Assembly (NCBI GenBank): GCA_963513935.1 | Contig: OY740776.1 | Location: forward strand, 12,058,724-12,122,723 | DNA: 64,000 bases | Direction: 5' to 3' | Origin: Aphrophora alni | Lineage: Eukaryota; Arthropoda; Insecta; Hemiptera; Aphrophoridae | Shown: one piece after another, positions 1-13,362 of the stretch | Position numbering within the stretch: position 1 is the stretch's first letter | Layout: every line of letters begins with the position of its first letter | Notes under the pieces: generated by a model | What the model was told of the DNA's origin: nothing | The model's database searches: none | Seen by the model: the letters and a program-made list of their open reading frames with translations, nothing else | Program-made: the position numbers and the translations under genes

Positions 1-1193
<1,193 letters not shown>

Positions 1194-1689
1194 TAACATG
1201 CCAGAGCAGCGGTAGATACATGGATACGGGAAGGGATGAATAGGGCCTGGACGAATTCAACTACAAATATACTTGCAAAGAGGCTACTTAGACCTAGCAA
1301 GAAACATGCTGAACAACTCATATCTCTCAGAAGGGATAACGCGAGGTGGGTGGTTGGGCTCTTAACGAGCCACTGTCGCCTCAGAAAACACCTACACAGG
1401 ATAGGGATTGCTGCAGAAAATATTTGCAGGAAATGTGGTTTGGCTGAAGTGTCCGCAGAACACATTCTCTTAGAGTGTGAGGCGTTAGGACGAGCCAGGC
1501 TATACTCTCTAGGCCCTCCGGGGAAGGAGATGGAAACCATCCTAGTCAACCCTATAGGTAGCATCTGTTCCTTCATAAGGATGACAGGTATTACTGAGTG
1601 GGTGTAGAATGGAACTTGGGGCGGCAAAAGACCTTTAGGTCGACGCCGGTGAGGCCTCTGATGGAGGCTATCACAGCCCATAACAAACA
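1194..1689 (+). mobile_element. 5'-truncated LINE (RNase H-bearing clade), C-terminal CCHC end
   Basis: The plus strand keeps an open frame from about 1199 to a stop at 1605-1607. It encodes the end of a non-LTR retrotransposon ORF2: the tail of the RNase H region, the LLTSHCRLRKHLH stretch (normally LLTGHC.LR.HL) and a zinc-finger-like block ICRKCGLAEVSAEHILLEC with Cys/Cys/His/Cys in the usual order. About 80 bp of 3' UTR follow, including a small AGACCTTTAGGTCG hairpin, then a CATAACAAACAAA-like tail. An 11-bp direct repeat AACTTGATTAT flanks the insertion (1183-1193 and 1690-1700) and fits a target-site duplication. The endonuclease and reverse transcriptase are absent, so the copy is dead. 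Assignment to the I/Loa/R1-like group is from the HLH-CCHC layout only. Confidence 0.85.
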
Positions 1690-1700
1690 AACTTGATTAT

Positions 1701-2626
1701 CAGAATCAATTACTTTAAAAATCCGTTTACAAATGACGGAGAAACACTTAATTTACCAATATTAGAAATGCTCTGTTAATAACTAACAGCACCTATTCGC
1801 CTGGTGAAATTTGGGACAATATTTTCTTGACACACTATATTTAAATGCGACATAAACTCGAGGCATTCTTATCGTAAACTCTTACTTTATTAATACCGAA
1901 CACTTTATAACAGTAGTCGAGGACATTTTTCTATTTGTGAATTTTATTCCAAAACTGGAATATTTCCTACTTGTTATTTCGTTCACAGATTTGGATCATT
2001 ACTCCGCACGTTTCACTAAAAATTTCAACGAAATCCGTTTTGCGTACGGTATAGACAGACAGACATTGTTACCAAAACCACTTTTTTTTAACTCAGAGGA
2101 TCTCAATTTTGAAGTAGTTTTTTGACAAAAAAAAATTTGAAAATGCAATTTATAACTATGAGACAATTGTCTACAATGAAAATGTAACTTGAGCAAATTA
2201 AAATCTAGTAAATATTATTATTACACCTTTATAAAATAAATTGGGTAATATTTTCTTCAATCATTACATTTTATTCATTGAGTTTTATTTTATTGTCAAA
2301 TTAAGTTTTCAAATTATATAACTATTTTCTATTGCACCAAATACTCGATTATGAGTAGAAGGCACATAAAGGGATTGTTAAAAAGTTATTTTACTAAATA
2401 TAATTTGTAAAAAAAAGCAACATCAAAAACTTATAATAAAATTGTCTCTTTTCACTTTTTAACTACCAAGAAGCGACCCGTTTATGTCGTACAGTGTGAT
2501 GTGCCTAGTAACACGGACAGAGTTAGACTGAGGCGCACGGATCCCCCCACCACTGAACACTGGCTAGAAACCTGTTTGACTGATCAGGGTCAAGCGTCAC
2601 CACCTACCGGCTCTGCTATACAGTAC
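1701..2626. other. non-coding stretch
   Basis: AT-rich sequence with no recognisable coding segment; short open frames at 1937-2125 and on the opposite strand are uninformative. The last ~150 bp are more GC-rich and lead into the hAT MITE. Confidence 0.5.
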
Positions 2627-3051
2627 CAATGACTACATAAATACTATAAGACACGACATGGCCATGTTAAATATTCTACGCTTATTCTTGAGTTGACCAA
2701 TACCCGCTAGGGTGTGGAGCTGTCGCTCTTTGCTGGAGAATCTGAAGTTGATGTGACTGGCGCTAGGTGGCTCTACGGTCAAACAATGTTTCAGTTGCGC
2801 ACTGATGCCACATATGGGACCAGAGATGCGAGGGAAGGTAGAGAATCGCTTATCTCAGCGCACGAACTGACAACACTGACTATGCTGTGTCAACAGTTGT
2901 ACAGTCTCAACCAAGTGGGATGCGTACAGTCAAGCACCTGCTGCTAGCGCTTTCTGATAGCTGTGTGTCAAACTTGTGACGAACAGCACCCGTAAAGCGT
3001 AGACTATTTCCCTATCCTATGTCGTGTCTTATAGTATTTATGTAGTCATTG
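2627..3051 (+). mobile_element. hAT-type MITE, copy A (425 bp)
   Basis: Perfect terminal inverted repeats of about 33 bp begin CAATGACTACATAAATACTA and end with the complement, ATTTATGTAGTCATTG. The CAATG start fits the CA(A/G)NG rule for hAT ends. A direct repeat ACAGTAC flanks it (2620-2626 and 3052-3058); only 7 bp match, where hAT usually gives 8. The interior has no transposase; the open frame at 2714-2947 is not recognised and is probably chance. A second copy lies at 14779-15190 in the opposite orientation with a clean 8-bp duplication, which confirms the ends. Confidence 0.88.
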
Positions 3052-3420
3052 ACAGTACTGATGGGTCCATTTGTCTGTGCGCGCGGCTTGCTATGGCGCG
3101 GCGGGGGAGAGGGGAGTGGTTATCACTCATTTCCAAAAACATGTGGTCCCGCGCGGCGCGCCGGACGTAGATTATTCACCTGTCTTCAATGTAGCTTCGA
3201 GAGCATCAAGTCATTAGCAGAGGAAAAATTCAACCTCATTGGTGCAAAAGAATGGGAGAACAAGTGCGAGCATGTAAAAACTATTGAAAATAATTACGAT
3301 TCAGCTGAGCTGCGGATGGACGACTTCGTGGAATCAATGATTATATCAGTAGGAAACAGCGACAGCAGTGGGGAGGACGATGAAGACGATGATTTGAGCG
3401 GCATTGAAGAGCTGGATTAA
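3049..3420 (+). pseudogene. Transposase C-terminal fragment (DDE type), internal deletion product
   Basis: The open frame ends in a segment starting around residue 45 (CLQCSFESIKSLAEEKFNLI) and running to an acidic tail (SSGEDDEDDDLSGIEELD). This layout, a helix with 'W.N...HV..IE' spacing followed by an acidic stretch, is what I associate with the C terminus of insect DDE transposases of the Tc1/mariner/IS630 group. The first 40 residues come from the terminal repeat and GC-rich subterminal DNA and are unlikely to be a real protein start. The catalytic domain is missing. Family assignment is from memory of the tail pattern and is tentative. Confidence 0.55.
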
Positions 3421-3688
3421 AATGTATGTAGACAATCAATAAATAATATTGTAAATCAACATTTAGTATCACATTTTTTAGATGTTACCTTTGCTAGTAC
3501 TGATATTTTAAAGGACGTAAAACAATAAAAAAAAATTGTAAACATCATGTTTCTATATGCACTACAAATCTTGTAAACTGTAATTATGTCTCGCGAAAGG
3601 TAGACAAACATAGTTGGGTGAGCGAGCCCTACTTTTACAGAACGGCTAGTAGCGTCAGAGCCGCGCGCACAGACAAATGTCCCATCAG
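3058..3688 (+). mobile_element. Tc1/mariner-type deletion derivative with TA duplication
   Basis: Inverted ends of roughly 30 bp, CTGATGGGTCCATTTGTCTG at the left and its near-complement (ending CAAATGTCCCATCAG) at the right, are each bordered by TA (3056-3057 and 3689-3690). Between them is a truncated transposase tail and a probable poly(A) signal (AATAAA near 3439). The hAT MITE copy A sits directly against its left end, so the MITE landed at this element's border. Confidence 0.75.
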
Positions 3689-3690
3689 TA

Positions 3691-4573
3691 TATACCGGCG
3701 CTGAACTTACCCTTGCACGATGGGCGGTGGATGCGGGGGAAGGGTATAAGTGGAGGGAAAAAAAACATTTCCCAACACCGATTTCTAATGCGACTCATCC
3801 TTTCAACGAAAAATACCTCACCCTTTTTTTTAAATGTGATCGATTTATTAACATGTCAAGGTAATTATAATATCTTAAAATATACCTCAGATATAAGTTG
3901 AAAAGCATACAATTGGAATATGGAACTGGTTTATCTACCCGCCGGTAGTACTGATGTTTTTAGTCAGGTTAATAGCGGTTGGCCCAAGTGCCATCATTCG
4001 CGCCGCTATCTATAGCATTGAATAATTATGAAATCAAGACACCCCTCCCCCACTCAAACATCTTTGAATCAGGTACGCCCACAGTTTACAAACACAAGTT
4101 TTAAAACCCTTCACTAGGACAAACTTCCCAATTCTGCAGTAGTCTGACCAGTAGCGTGCAGTACTAATACATTCTAATTATTTGACCCACTAATTGTCAT
4201 CCAATCTTAAACGTTTTTGTGAACACAAGCCTTTTTTTGAGCTTGAGTACATTATCACCAGAATCGAAAATTTATCAAAATTTGTCGCCTTATTCTATTT
4301 TTCTTCACACAAAATGTGACAGATTTGTTTTAGTTAAGTTTTTTCGACTAAGAAACAGGAAGGTCAACGCATGCGCATGAAAGAACATCTCAGACTGTGA
4401 CAAGAGACATCTGTTCATCTCTTTACGACCAATTAGTGTTTGACATGTTTTGGATGATGACTGCGCTCAGCTGTTGGTGACGAGGCCTTACATTTTATAT
4501 TAAAAACCGTCGCATGCGGCTCAGATAATACGAATTTGTTTTGGTATTTTTCATTACGTATTATTTAAATAAC
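3691..4573. other. non-coding stretch
   Basis: No gene is seen. A short open frame at 3677-3901 begins inside the terminal repeat and matches nothing I know. Confidence 0.5.
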
Positions 4574-5790
4574 TACAGGGTGATCCAAAGTTCATAAAAC
4601 GTGTTGTCGATATATTTTTATATGTAATAATGTCACTTTTTAATAAATAAAGCAATTTATATATATATATTTTAAACAAGGCGCATTTAAAAGATTGTCT
4701 TTTACTAAAAAATATATTATTAGGTTTATCGAATTTTCATTATTGGTTGAAGAGTTAAAAGCTAAATTAATAACACGAGGTGTAAAAATTACTTTCATGT
4801 ACAGATGTTCCAAAATTATAGCTTATACATCTCGTAGGCCTACACCTAAAATGTCATTCACGTTTTTAGAGTAAAATAAATTCACCATAGTAAATTAAAC
4901 GATTTCGGAACACCATGTATTACGTTAAAACGGTTTTTGAACCGTCATGGATGACGTCAAAATTCGAATAAGTTGGATAACAAACAAGCTATTTAATAAT
5001 TCGAAATGGTGGTAATTTCTATTAATTATTTTAAAAGAAAGTTTAAATTAAAATGTATTTTTGGAACACTCTGTATTTAGTAAACGTTTCAACCGTCCTG
5101 TTATATCTGAAGCCAAAATTTGGACAAGGTGGTTAACTTACAAGCTGTCTAATAGTTAGAAATGGTGGTCATTTTAAATATTTTATCAAAAAGAAATTGT
5201 AAATTGAAACTTTTTTGGCACACCCTGTATTTAGTAAAAAAAAAACACTTTTGAATCACCCTGTTATAGCTTCAGCCAAGATTTGGACAAGTTGGTTAAC
5301 TAACAAGCTGTCTTGTAGTTCGACATACTGGTCATTTTAAATATTTCATCAAAAAGAAATTGTACATTAAAATTTTTTGGCACACCCTGTATTTAGTAAA
5401 AAAAAACTTTTGAATCACCCTGTTATAGCTTCAGTCAAGATTTGGACAAGTTGGTTAACCTACAAGCTGTCTAATAGTTCGGCATACTGGTCATTTTAAA
5501 TATTTCATCAAAAAGAAATTGTACATTAAAATTTTTTCGGCACACTCTGTATTTAATATAAAAAAAATAAAAAAACACTTTTGAATCACCCTGTTGTAGC
5601 TCAAGCCAAGATTTGGCAAGTTGGTTAACCAACAAAGCTGTTTAATAGTTCGAAATAATGGCTATTTTAAATAATCCATCCATCAAAAAGATATTGTAAT
5701 TTTTAATGTTTTTTGAACACCCTGTATTTAGTAAAACTTTTGAATCACCCTGTTATAGCTGAAGCTAAGATGTTTTACAATGGTGGCTCA
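4574..5790. repeat. ~160-bp degenerate tandem array with CAGGGTG/CACCCTG ends
   Basis: The region opens with TA-CAGGGTGATCCAAAG at 4574. From about 4900 a unit of ~150-176 bp repeats five to six times. Landmarks are (G)CACACCCTGTATTTAGTA (near 5217, 5381, 5541; GAACACCCTGTATTTA at 5717) and TTTTGAATCACCCTGTTATAG, followed by AAGATTTGGACAAGTTGGTT. Each unit carries sequences that look like transposon ends, so the array may be a tandem amplification of a small CAGGGTG-ended element. Nothing codes for protein. Confidence 0.85.
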
Positions 5791-7317
5791 TTCGCTTTTC
5801 TAACTTCGAGTGGAGCCAAAGATATGATAACGTTTTCATACCTTTCTATCCCCTGTATTGTGAATAATTCTCATTCAAAGTTGCCTTGAGTATTTAAAAT
5901 GTTTAACAACTTACCACAATAGATTTAGTAATTCCAGAAACTTTAACGCAAGGTTTGACAGAAGTTCTTATTTCCTTACCTGAAAAAATAAATAAATAAA
6001 TAAATTTCACAACAAAGTAAGAACTCTAATTCCATTGTATCATCTAACTCTAATTTAGAAAAAGAAATACATTTTATTTTACATTTATTTTTGAAAATAG
6101 ATCTAACCTAACCTATAAAACCCTAGACCGTGAATTTTTTTTAAGCTAGAAAAAAAAAGAGAAAAACAAAATTATTAAATATTTTGTGATAGGTCAAAAA
6201 CGATTTTGACGATACACCCGTCTAGAAGGTCTCCTGAATCAAAAAAAGTGCGCTTTGGAATTATGTCTGGCGTCTGTACAGTGTTTTACAATCAAAACGT
6301 GATAACAGTTTTCAATCAAATTTGGAATGTAGGCATATTTTGTACCTTGTTATGTCTTGAAAAGAACAGCCATGGTCACCAATAGGCGGATGAATAGTTG
6401 TGGAATCTGGCAAATGCAGATGGACAAACAGGCCAGTGAAAGTCGTGGAGAAATTGTTGAGTAAAAACCAGGGGAGAGAGGAGTTTCTATCTGACCCCGG
6501 TCTTGTAACGATTGTGGATGTTTTAGACAATACCTGAACATCTAGAGGAAGAACTCTTGCATCAGTTGCGACGCAGATGATGTTCATCTGTAAATTCAAG
6601 GAAAAGACGAAGAGAGAACTAACACCACAGATAATATCGGACAACATAGTGATCCTCATGTGAGTAAGGGAGTAAACAAGGATGGATATACTCTCACTGA
6701 AGGGCTCTACGTTCCTTCCTTCCTTACAGTCTGTAGTCATTCAAGGCAATCCCCTATTCTCTCTTCACTTTCTGTGCTGGAGACCGTCCTCCACAGTCCA
6801 CATTCTCCAACCATGTTGGTCTTCCTTTCAACCTACGTTCACCCTACTCTCCACTCCACAAAACAACTTTCTGGGTCTTCATTATTCGGCATCCTTAATC
6901 TTAGTGTTTCCTTTTTATATTATTACTACGTCAATCTCGCCAAACAGCTCCCAACTCTTTATTTATCAGCACTCTTCCGGATTCTTCCAAAAAACCGGAT
7001 CAAAAATTCTGCCAACACTAGCAGGGCCCTTTTAGACTCCAGACCCCCATATTTCAATGTTACATAAAAATTGGTTCCATGATTGTTTTTATATATATAT
7101 ATATATATAAACCATTTTTATTCATATACAGTATATTGAAAAATATACAAAAGATATCTTAAGCCTGAGAAGCAGTTGACACAACTATTTTCAGTGCTAA
7201 ATTCACCTTCCAGTATATATATTGGAGATAGCATATATACAGTATATACTTACTACGTTGTAATGATTAAAATAATCTTTTAAAAGTTACAATCAAATTT
7301 TACTCTCTTCAATTATT
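5791..7317. other. non-coding stretch with one unassigned open frame pair
   Basis: It includes an AATA microsatellite near 5987-6004. Open frames at 6312-6740 (minus, 142 codons) and 6660-7067 (plus, 135 codons) are the longest here. Base composition is more even than the surroundings at 6340-6900, so this may be a decayed transposon coding region, but I recognise no domain in either strand. A TA microsatellite lies near 7090-7108. Confidence 0.4.
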
Positions 7318-7319
7318 TA

Positions 7320-7583
7320 TAAATGGACAGGTTTCATCTGAGCTGTGGAGTTTGGATACGCAGTGGGTCTAGGCGTCAGTAAGGTGGTGGGGGAAGCGGT
7401 CGCTTCAGTCTGTGTTGGGTGTTGGTACTAACACAGATGTCTGCAAGACGGCTAGATCGTGGACAGTAGTCGGCGCCGACTGTTTCCCCTACAATGCCTC
7501 TAACCCTCAACGCGGCCACGAACTACAAACTTGTACCTCCCCTCCACGCGCAGCTCACAGCTCAGATGAAACCTGTCCATTTA
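7320..7583 (+). mobile_element. GC-richer MITE, copy 1 (264 bp)
   Basis: Inverted ends of about 27 bp start TAAATGGACAGGTTTCATCT and are bordered by TA on both sides (7318-7319 and 7584-7585). The interior is GC-rich relative to the flanks and has no convincing protein. A second copy in the same orientation is at 31782-32035, about 90 percent similar by eye, also bordered by TA. The TA borders suggest a Tc1/mariner-type origin; no transposase is present. Confidence 0.85.
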
Positions 7584-7585
7584 TA

Positions 7586-8464
7586 ATGAGGCATACTTAA
7601 ATGTTTTCACTCGTGAATGTATACATTTTATTCTATTATGTTTGTTTACAATTACATGAAATATATTTAAAAAATAAAAATACTTATAATTTTACGTTAT
7701 TAAATTCGTAGTAGGCTAGAGAGGAAGCGTTACTTCCATAATACTGATAACATTAAGTCGTCAAAGCAACCTCCTACATAATCTTTGATCTGCGTGGATT
7801 GAAACTTCTTTTCACCTCTACAGAAATACAACCGCCGTCATCCTAGATGAGAGACGAGACTGTACATATAACTTTTAACTCTGTCTATACACTGACAGTT
7901 CCTAAATAAACAAATGGATTCCATCGCCTACCTGCTTCACAGTATTGATATCGCTTTTAGTTACCTAATGGATGAATCATTCTGACCTTATCGGTGACAG
8001 TGGGATACTGAGAAGTCTACAGCGGCATCACTCTTTGCTCACAATGCTGATACAAAGGGATTCTATTATTGCCATCGTTGTCACAGAGCCGCAGACAACG
8101 ACAATATGAAACGTCCATCGTTTATTTAACACTGCACTACAATCCCTTGGGAAATGATGCTACAGGGTGTCGCAAAAGTATCAGAACGGCGTTATGTTTT
8201 TTGAACCCTTGCAGATTAAATAATAAAACTTAGCACATCAATACTACAACTTAAAATCTACTTTCTGAAGCAAATATCAATATTTCATCGCCTAATGGAA
8301 GGCGCAACACAGGGAAAAATCTTAAATGAGAGCATAGGCCGAGTTTATCATATTAAAGGTCTCTGCATATTAAATCCGACCTCAAAAAGTTCGCCCTATA
8401 CAAAATGGCGACGGTTAAAAGTAACAATGTTGAGCTTGTTGAAAATGGCTTAATTTTCTACAAA
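7586..8464. other. non-coding stretch
   Basis: No gene seen. A lone element end, TACAGGGTGTCGCAAAAG, occurs at about 8162 just before the satellite array and is related to the CAGGGTG ends seen elsewhere in the window. Confidence 0.5.
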
Positions 8465-11409
8465 ATTAAACTATCTAGTGTAGCTAGATGTTTTCATGAT
8501 GGCTAGTAGCGCTGAAATTCCCGTTTGATTTATATTGCTTACGCACTTGTCGTACTGAAAGGTGAAGGTGGAATCGACAGTAGATTGAGACTACCAGTTG
8601 TGTAGCTAGATATTTTTATAATGGCTAGTAGCGTTGATACTGCTGTTTGATTTATATTGCTTACGCACTTGTAATGAAAGGTAAAGGTGGAATAGATAGT
8701 AGATTGAGACTACCAGTTGCGTAGCTAGATGTTTTTATGATGGCTAGTAGCGCTGAAACTCCCGTTTGATTTATATTACTTTCGCACTTGTAATGAAAGG
8801 TAAAGGTGGAATCGATAGTAGATTGAGACTACCAGTTCCGTAGCTAGATGTTTTTATAATGGCTAGTAGCGTTGAAACTGCCGTTTGATTTATATTGCTT
8901 ACGCACTTGTAATGAAAGGTGAAGGTGGAATCGATAGTAGATTGAGATTACCAGTTGCGTAGCTAGAAGTTTTTATGATGGCTAGTAGTAGCACTGAAAC
9001 TCCCGTTTGATTTACATTGCTTACGCACTTGTAATGAAAGGTAAAGGTGGAATAGATAGTAGATTGAGACTACCAGTTGCGTAGCTAGATGTTTTTATAA
9101 TGGCTAGTAGTGTTGAAACTGCCGTTTCATTTATATTGCTTACGCACTTGTAATGAAAGGTGAAGGTGGAATCGACAGTAGATTGAGACTACCAGTAGCG
9201 TAGCTAAATGTTTTTATGATGGCTAGTAGCGCTGAAATTCCCGTTTGATTTATATTGCTTACGCACTTGTCGTACTGAAAGGTGAAGGTGGAATCGACAG
9301 TAGATTGAAACTACCAGTTGCGTAGCTAGATATTTTTATAATGGCTAGTAGCGTTGAAACTGCCGCTTGATTTATATTGCTTACGCACTTGTAATGAAAG
9401 GTAAAGGTGGAATAGATAGTAGATTGAGACTACCAGTTGCGTGGCTAGATGTTTTTATAATGGCTAGTAGTGTTGAAACTGCCGTTTCATTTATATTGCT
9501 TACGCACTTGTAATGAAAGGTGAAGGTGGAATCGACAGTAGATTGAGACTACCAGTTGCGTAGCTAGATGTTTTTATGATGGCTAGTAGCGCTGAAACTC
9601 CCGTTTGATTTATATTACTTACGCACTTGTAATGAAAGGTAAAGGTGGAATCGACAGTAGATTGAGACTACCAGTAGCGTAGCTAGATGTTTTTATGATG
9701 GCTCGTAGCGCTGAAACTACCGTTTGATTTATATTGCTTACGCACTTGTACTGAAAGGTGAAGGTGGAATCGACAGTAGATTGAGACTACCAGTAGCGTA
9801 GCTAGAAGTTTTTATGATGGCTAGTAGCACTGAAACTCCCGTTTGATTTACATTGCTTACGCACTTGTACTGAAAGGTGAAGGTTGAATCGACAGTAGAT
9901 TGAGACTACCAGTAGCGTAGCTAAATGTTTTTATGATGGCTAGTAGCGCTGAAACTTCCGTTTGATTTACATTGCTTACGCACTTGTACTGAAAGGTGAA
10001 GGTGGAATCGACAGTAGATTGAGACTACCAGTTGCGTAGCTAGATATTTTTATAATGGCTAGTAGCGTTGAAACTGCCGTTTGATTTATATTGCTTACGC
10101 ACTTGTAATGAAAGGTAAAGGTGGAATAGATAGTAGATTGAGACTACCAGTTGCGTAGCTAGATGTTTTTATAATGGCTAGTAGTGTTGAAACTGCCGTT
10201 TCATTTATATTGCTTACGCACTTGTAATGAAAGGTGAAGGTGGAATCGACAGTAGATTGAGACTACCAGTTGCGTAGCTAGATGTTTTTATGATGGCTAG
10301 TAGCGCTGAAACTCCCGTTTGATTTATATTACTTACGCACTTGTAATGAAAGGTAAAGGTGGAATCGACAGTAGATTGAGACTACCAGTAGCGTAGCTAG
10401 ATGTTTTTATGATGGCTCGTAGCGCTGAAACTACCGTTTGATTTATATTGCTTACGCACTTGTACTGAAAGGTGAAGGTGGAATCGACAGTAGATTGAGA
10501 CTACCAGTAGCGTAGCTAGAAGTTTTTATGATGGCTAGTATCACTGAAACTCCCGTTTGATTTACATTGCTTACGCACTTGTACTGAAAGGTGAAGGTTG
10601 AATCGACAGTAGATTGAGACTACCAGTAGCGTAGCTAAATGTTTTTATGATGGCTAGTAGCGCTGAAACTTCCGTTTGATTTACATTGCTTACGCACTTG
10701 TACTGAAAGGTGAAGGTGGAATCGACAATAAATTGAGACTACCAGTAGCGTAGCTAGATGTTTTTATAATGGCTCGTAGCGCTGAAACTCCCGTTTGATT
10801 TACATTGCTTACGCACTTAACGTACTGAAAGGTGAAGGTGGAATCGACAGTAGATTGAGACTACCAGTAGCGTAGCTAGATGTTTTCATGATGGCTAGTA
10901 GCGCTGAAACTCCCGTTTGATTTACATTGCTTACGCACTTGTACTGAAAGGTGAAGGTGGAATCGATAGTAGATTGAGACTACCAGTAGAGTAGCTAGGT
11001 GTTTTCATGATGGCTAGTAGCGCGGAAACTACCGTTTGATATATATTGCTTACGCACTTGTACCGAAAGGTGAAGGTGGAATCGACAGTAGATTGAGACT
11101 ACCAGTTGCGTAGCTAGATGTTTTCATGATGGCTAGTAGCCCTGAAACTCCCGTTTGATTTATATTGCTTACGCACTTGTCGTACTGAAAGGTGAAGGTG
11201 GAATCGACAGTAGTTTGACACTACCAGTAGCGTAGCTAGATGTGTTTATGATGGCTAGTAGCGCTGAAACTCCCGTTTGATTTACATTGCTTATGCACTT
11301 AACGTACTGAAAGGTGAAGGTGGAATCGACAGTAGTTTGACACTACCAGTAGCGTAGCTAGATGTTTTTATAATGGCTAGTAGCGCTGAAACTCCCGTTT
11401 GATTTACAT
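8465..11409. repeat. 119-bp satellite array, ~25 copies
   Basis: A 119-bp unit repeats head to tail, shown by the landmark TAGATTGAGACTACCAG at 8581, 8700, 8819, 8938 and so on. The first copy is partial and the last ends at GATTTACAT (11409). Monomers differ by a few bases (GCGCTGAAACTCCCG, GCGTTGAAACTGCCG and other variants) and by 1-3-bp indels. Variants recur at 714-716 bp, i.e. six monomers, showing a higher-order repeat. There is no open frame across units and no telomeric motif. Confidence 0.97.
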
Positions 11410-13150
11410 AAGCGTATACAAATCGAATAAAATATAACTGATTTTTTAAAGACAACTACAAAATCCGCTTTTCCCAGTAGGCCCTACATAGTAGGCTAAA
11501 TTCCTGTAGAATTCCCACTTTTCCAGAAATTTCCAGTCACTGAACACCTTGATTTCTGATCATTACTTTTACTATTTCTTAAAATACATTTCGCGGAAAA
11601 TTTATTTTATTTTTTCCCCTTGTAGTTATATTGGTTATATACTTGGTTTATATCCTCCAGGAAACAGCCAGACCCTAGATCTTAGATTGGAGTCATTTTA
11701 ACAGATAACCCTTATCAAGTGATAAGAAGTGCCTACTAAATCCTGTTGTCATCTTAACTCATAGTTGTTAGGATTACGAGGGCTGTGGCAGCTAAGAGGA
11801 TTAGATAGGAAGAATGCTGAACACACTATTCAATATCATCAATAACAGACTTCCAATTTCGAGATGCTTTCAACAAAAACATTTTTTATATCCCTCCGTA
11901 CCGGCAAATGATATTATTTTGATAATTTACTAAACCAAAATAAATAGTACAAAGTAAATTAAAAAGTTCGTAAATATTGCACAATCATTCTCACAATCCG
12001 CAAAACCAAATAAAAATGTTGCGTTCCAAACATATTTTTCAACATTCCTATCATGTCTCACTTGACCAATTCTTGTTCTTTACCGACCCTGACGCAATCA
12101 CAGTATTCGATGGTTAGCAGTTTTTTTTAATGCTGTTTCTTCCTTTCTTTTAGGGTAAGTTTGGTAAAAAATTTCGATTTCTGTTTTAAACTGATCTTCA
12201 TGTTACGTAACCTCAAAAAAAAAAAGTTATTTTCCACAAGCCGTCCGTCTGTCGTCGTTGTCGTCTGTACGTAAACACGACAGCAGAAAATAGAAACAAG
12301 ATATTTACAGGTTTATAATGTGTTCAAATAGAGAAACCTATAAAATTCAGAATAATCGAATTATGAATTAAAAATGGCGTCCATTTTAAACTTTTTTTTT
12401 TCATATCTCGTGTGTAATTCAACTTGTAACACGATAAATTAGATACAAATTTACCGATTTCTTGGCTGAATTTAGTAGTGCCAATCCCACCTTTCTACGA
12501 TGACAAATAGCGAAGTTATTGTCAAAAAATGTAATTTCGAACCTTCCCTTTCGAAAAAATTTCACAGTTACGAGATTCGTTATAGCTGAGTCACCGACAA
12601 GAGCGAAGCGAGTGGAATTTTTTTAATATGTACAAATTTAAAAGGTCCGCTTACGCCTATCAAGAGAATACTGATATGTACAATACAAGGTTCAGAAAAC
12701 CTCAAACACCCTACTGTACAAAACAGCTTGTCCAACCAATACAATTTAACATTTCCTACAAGTAACCAATTTTTTTTGCATTACATTTAAATTATCTGAT
12801 TGCATTATATTGTATGATGGGGCGAGGTCCTCACAACTTGCTTCCCTGGTGAGGATTATCCAAGGTGACAATCAAGGTTACAGGTTAACCTCAGACCATA
12901 ACAGTACGAGACTATGATGGCATTTATCCATTTGCTATTGTTCTCATTTCTTTTACTGGCCAGTGCTTATTGTCCATGATGGATATAATGACCAAAAAGA
13001 CCTTGCATTGCTGACGCAACATTTACAAATCTAAACGGTTAATATTTTAGACGTTACAAGCTTTCAATTGAAGTCGACATGACGCTTTCATTTATTATCG
13101 CTGTATTAGGCCAACATTTTATTTTTTAGATTTCTTTTAAGTAGTTTTTT
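11410..13150. other. non-coding stretch with a diverged SINE-like fragment
   Basis: Mostly AT-rich with no gene. Positions about 12045-12190 match the SINE-like family (CTTGACCAATTCTTGTTCTT, GACCCTGACG, CAGTATTCGA) in the forward orientation, but are diverged and lack the head. Confidence 0.55.
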
Positions 13151-13360
13151 CTTGTTGTTTAGGGAGAAAACTTTTCGGTCATCATCGCCTTATAAAAAAA
13201 TGATGGGAAATAAAACATAAAATAAAGACCTAATAACCTAGCCTAACCAAACCAAACCTAAACCTTTTAATAGCGCCAGGGTCAGAAAGGAACAAGAGTT
13301 AGTCAAGAGAGACCTGATTGATAGAAAGGGATCTAACCCTAGATTACATGAAGAAAGATG
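13151..13360 (-). mobile_element. SINE-like repeat, reverse copy
   Basis: It reads, in reverse, TTGTTTAGGGAGAAAAC, GGTCATCATCGCCTTAT, a poly-purine AAATAAAGACC stretch, GCGCCAGGGTCAGAAAGGAA, AGAGACCTGATTGATAGAAA, and ATCTAACCCTAGATTACATG. The same order of blocks occurs in a dozen copies in this window. The segment AACCTAGCCTAACCAAACC is an insertion. The head lies against the TTAGG-containing array. Confidence 0.75.
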
Positions 13361-13362
13361 AC

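Noticed and set aside
6312..7067. Overlapping open frames of 142 and 135 codons on opposite strands
   Set aside because: No known domain in either, no splice context, and the two overlap only at their starts. Kept only as an unassigned note.
8465..11409. Regular array considered as a CRISPR
   Set aside because: Units are contiguous 119-bp monomers with no unique spacers, and the DNA is eukaryotic.
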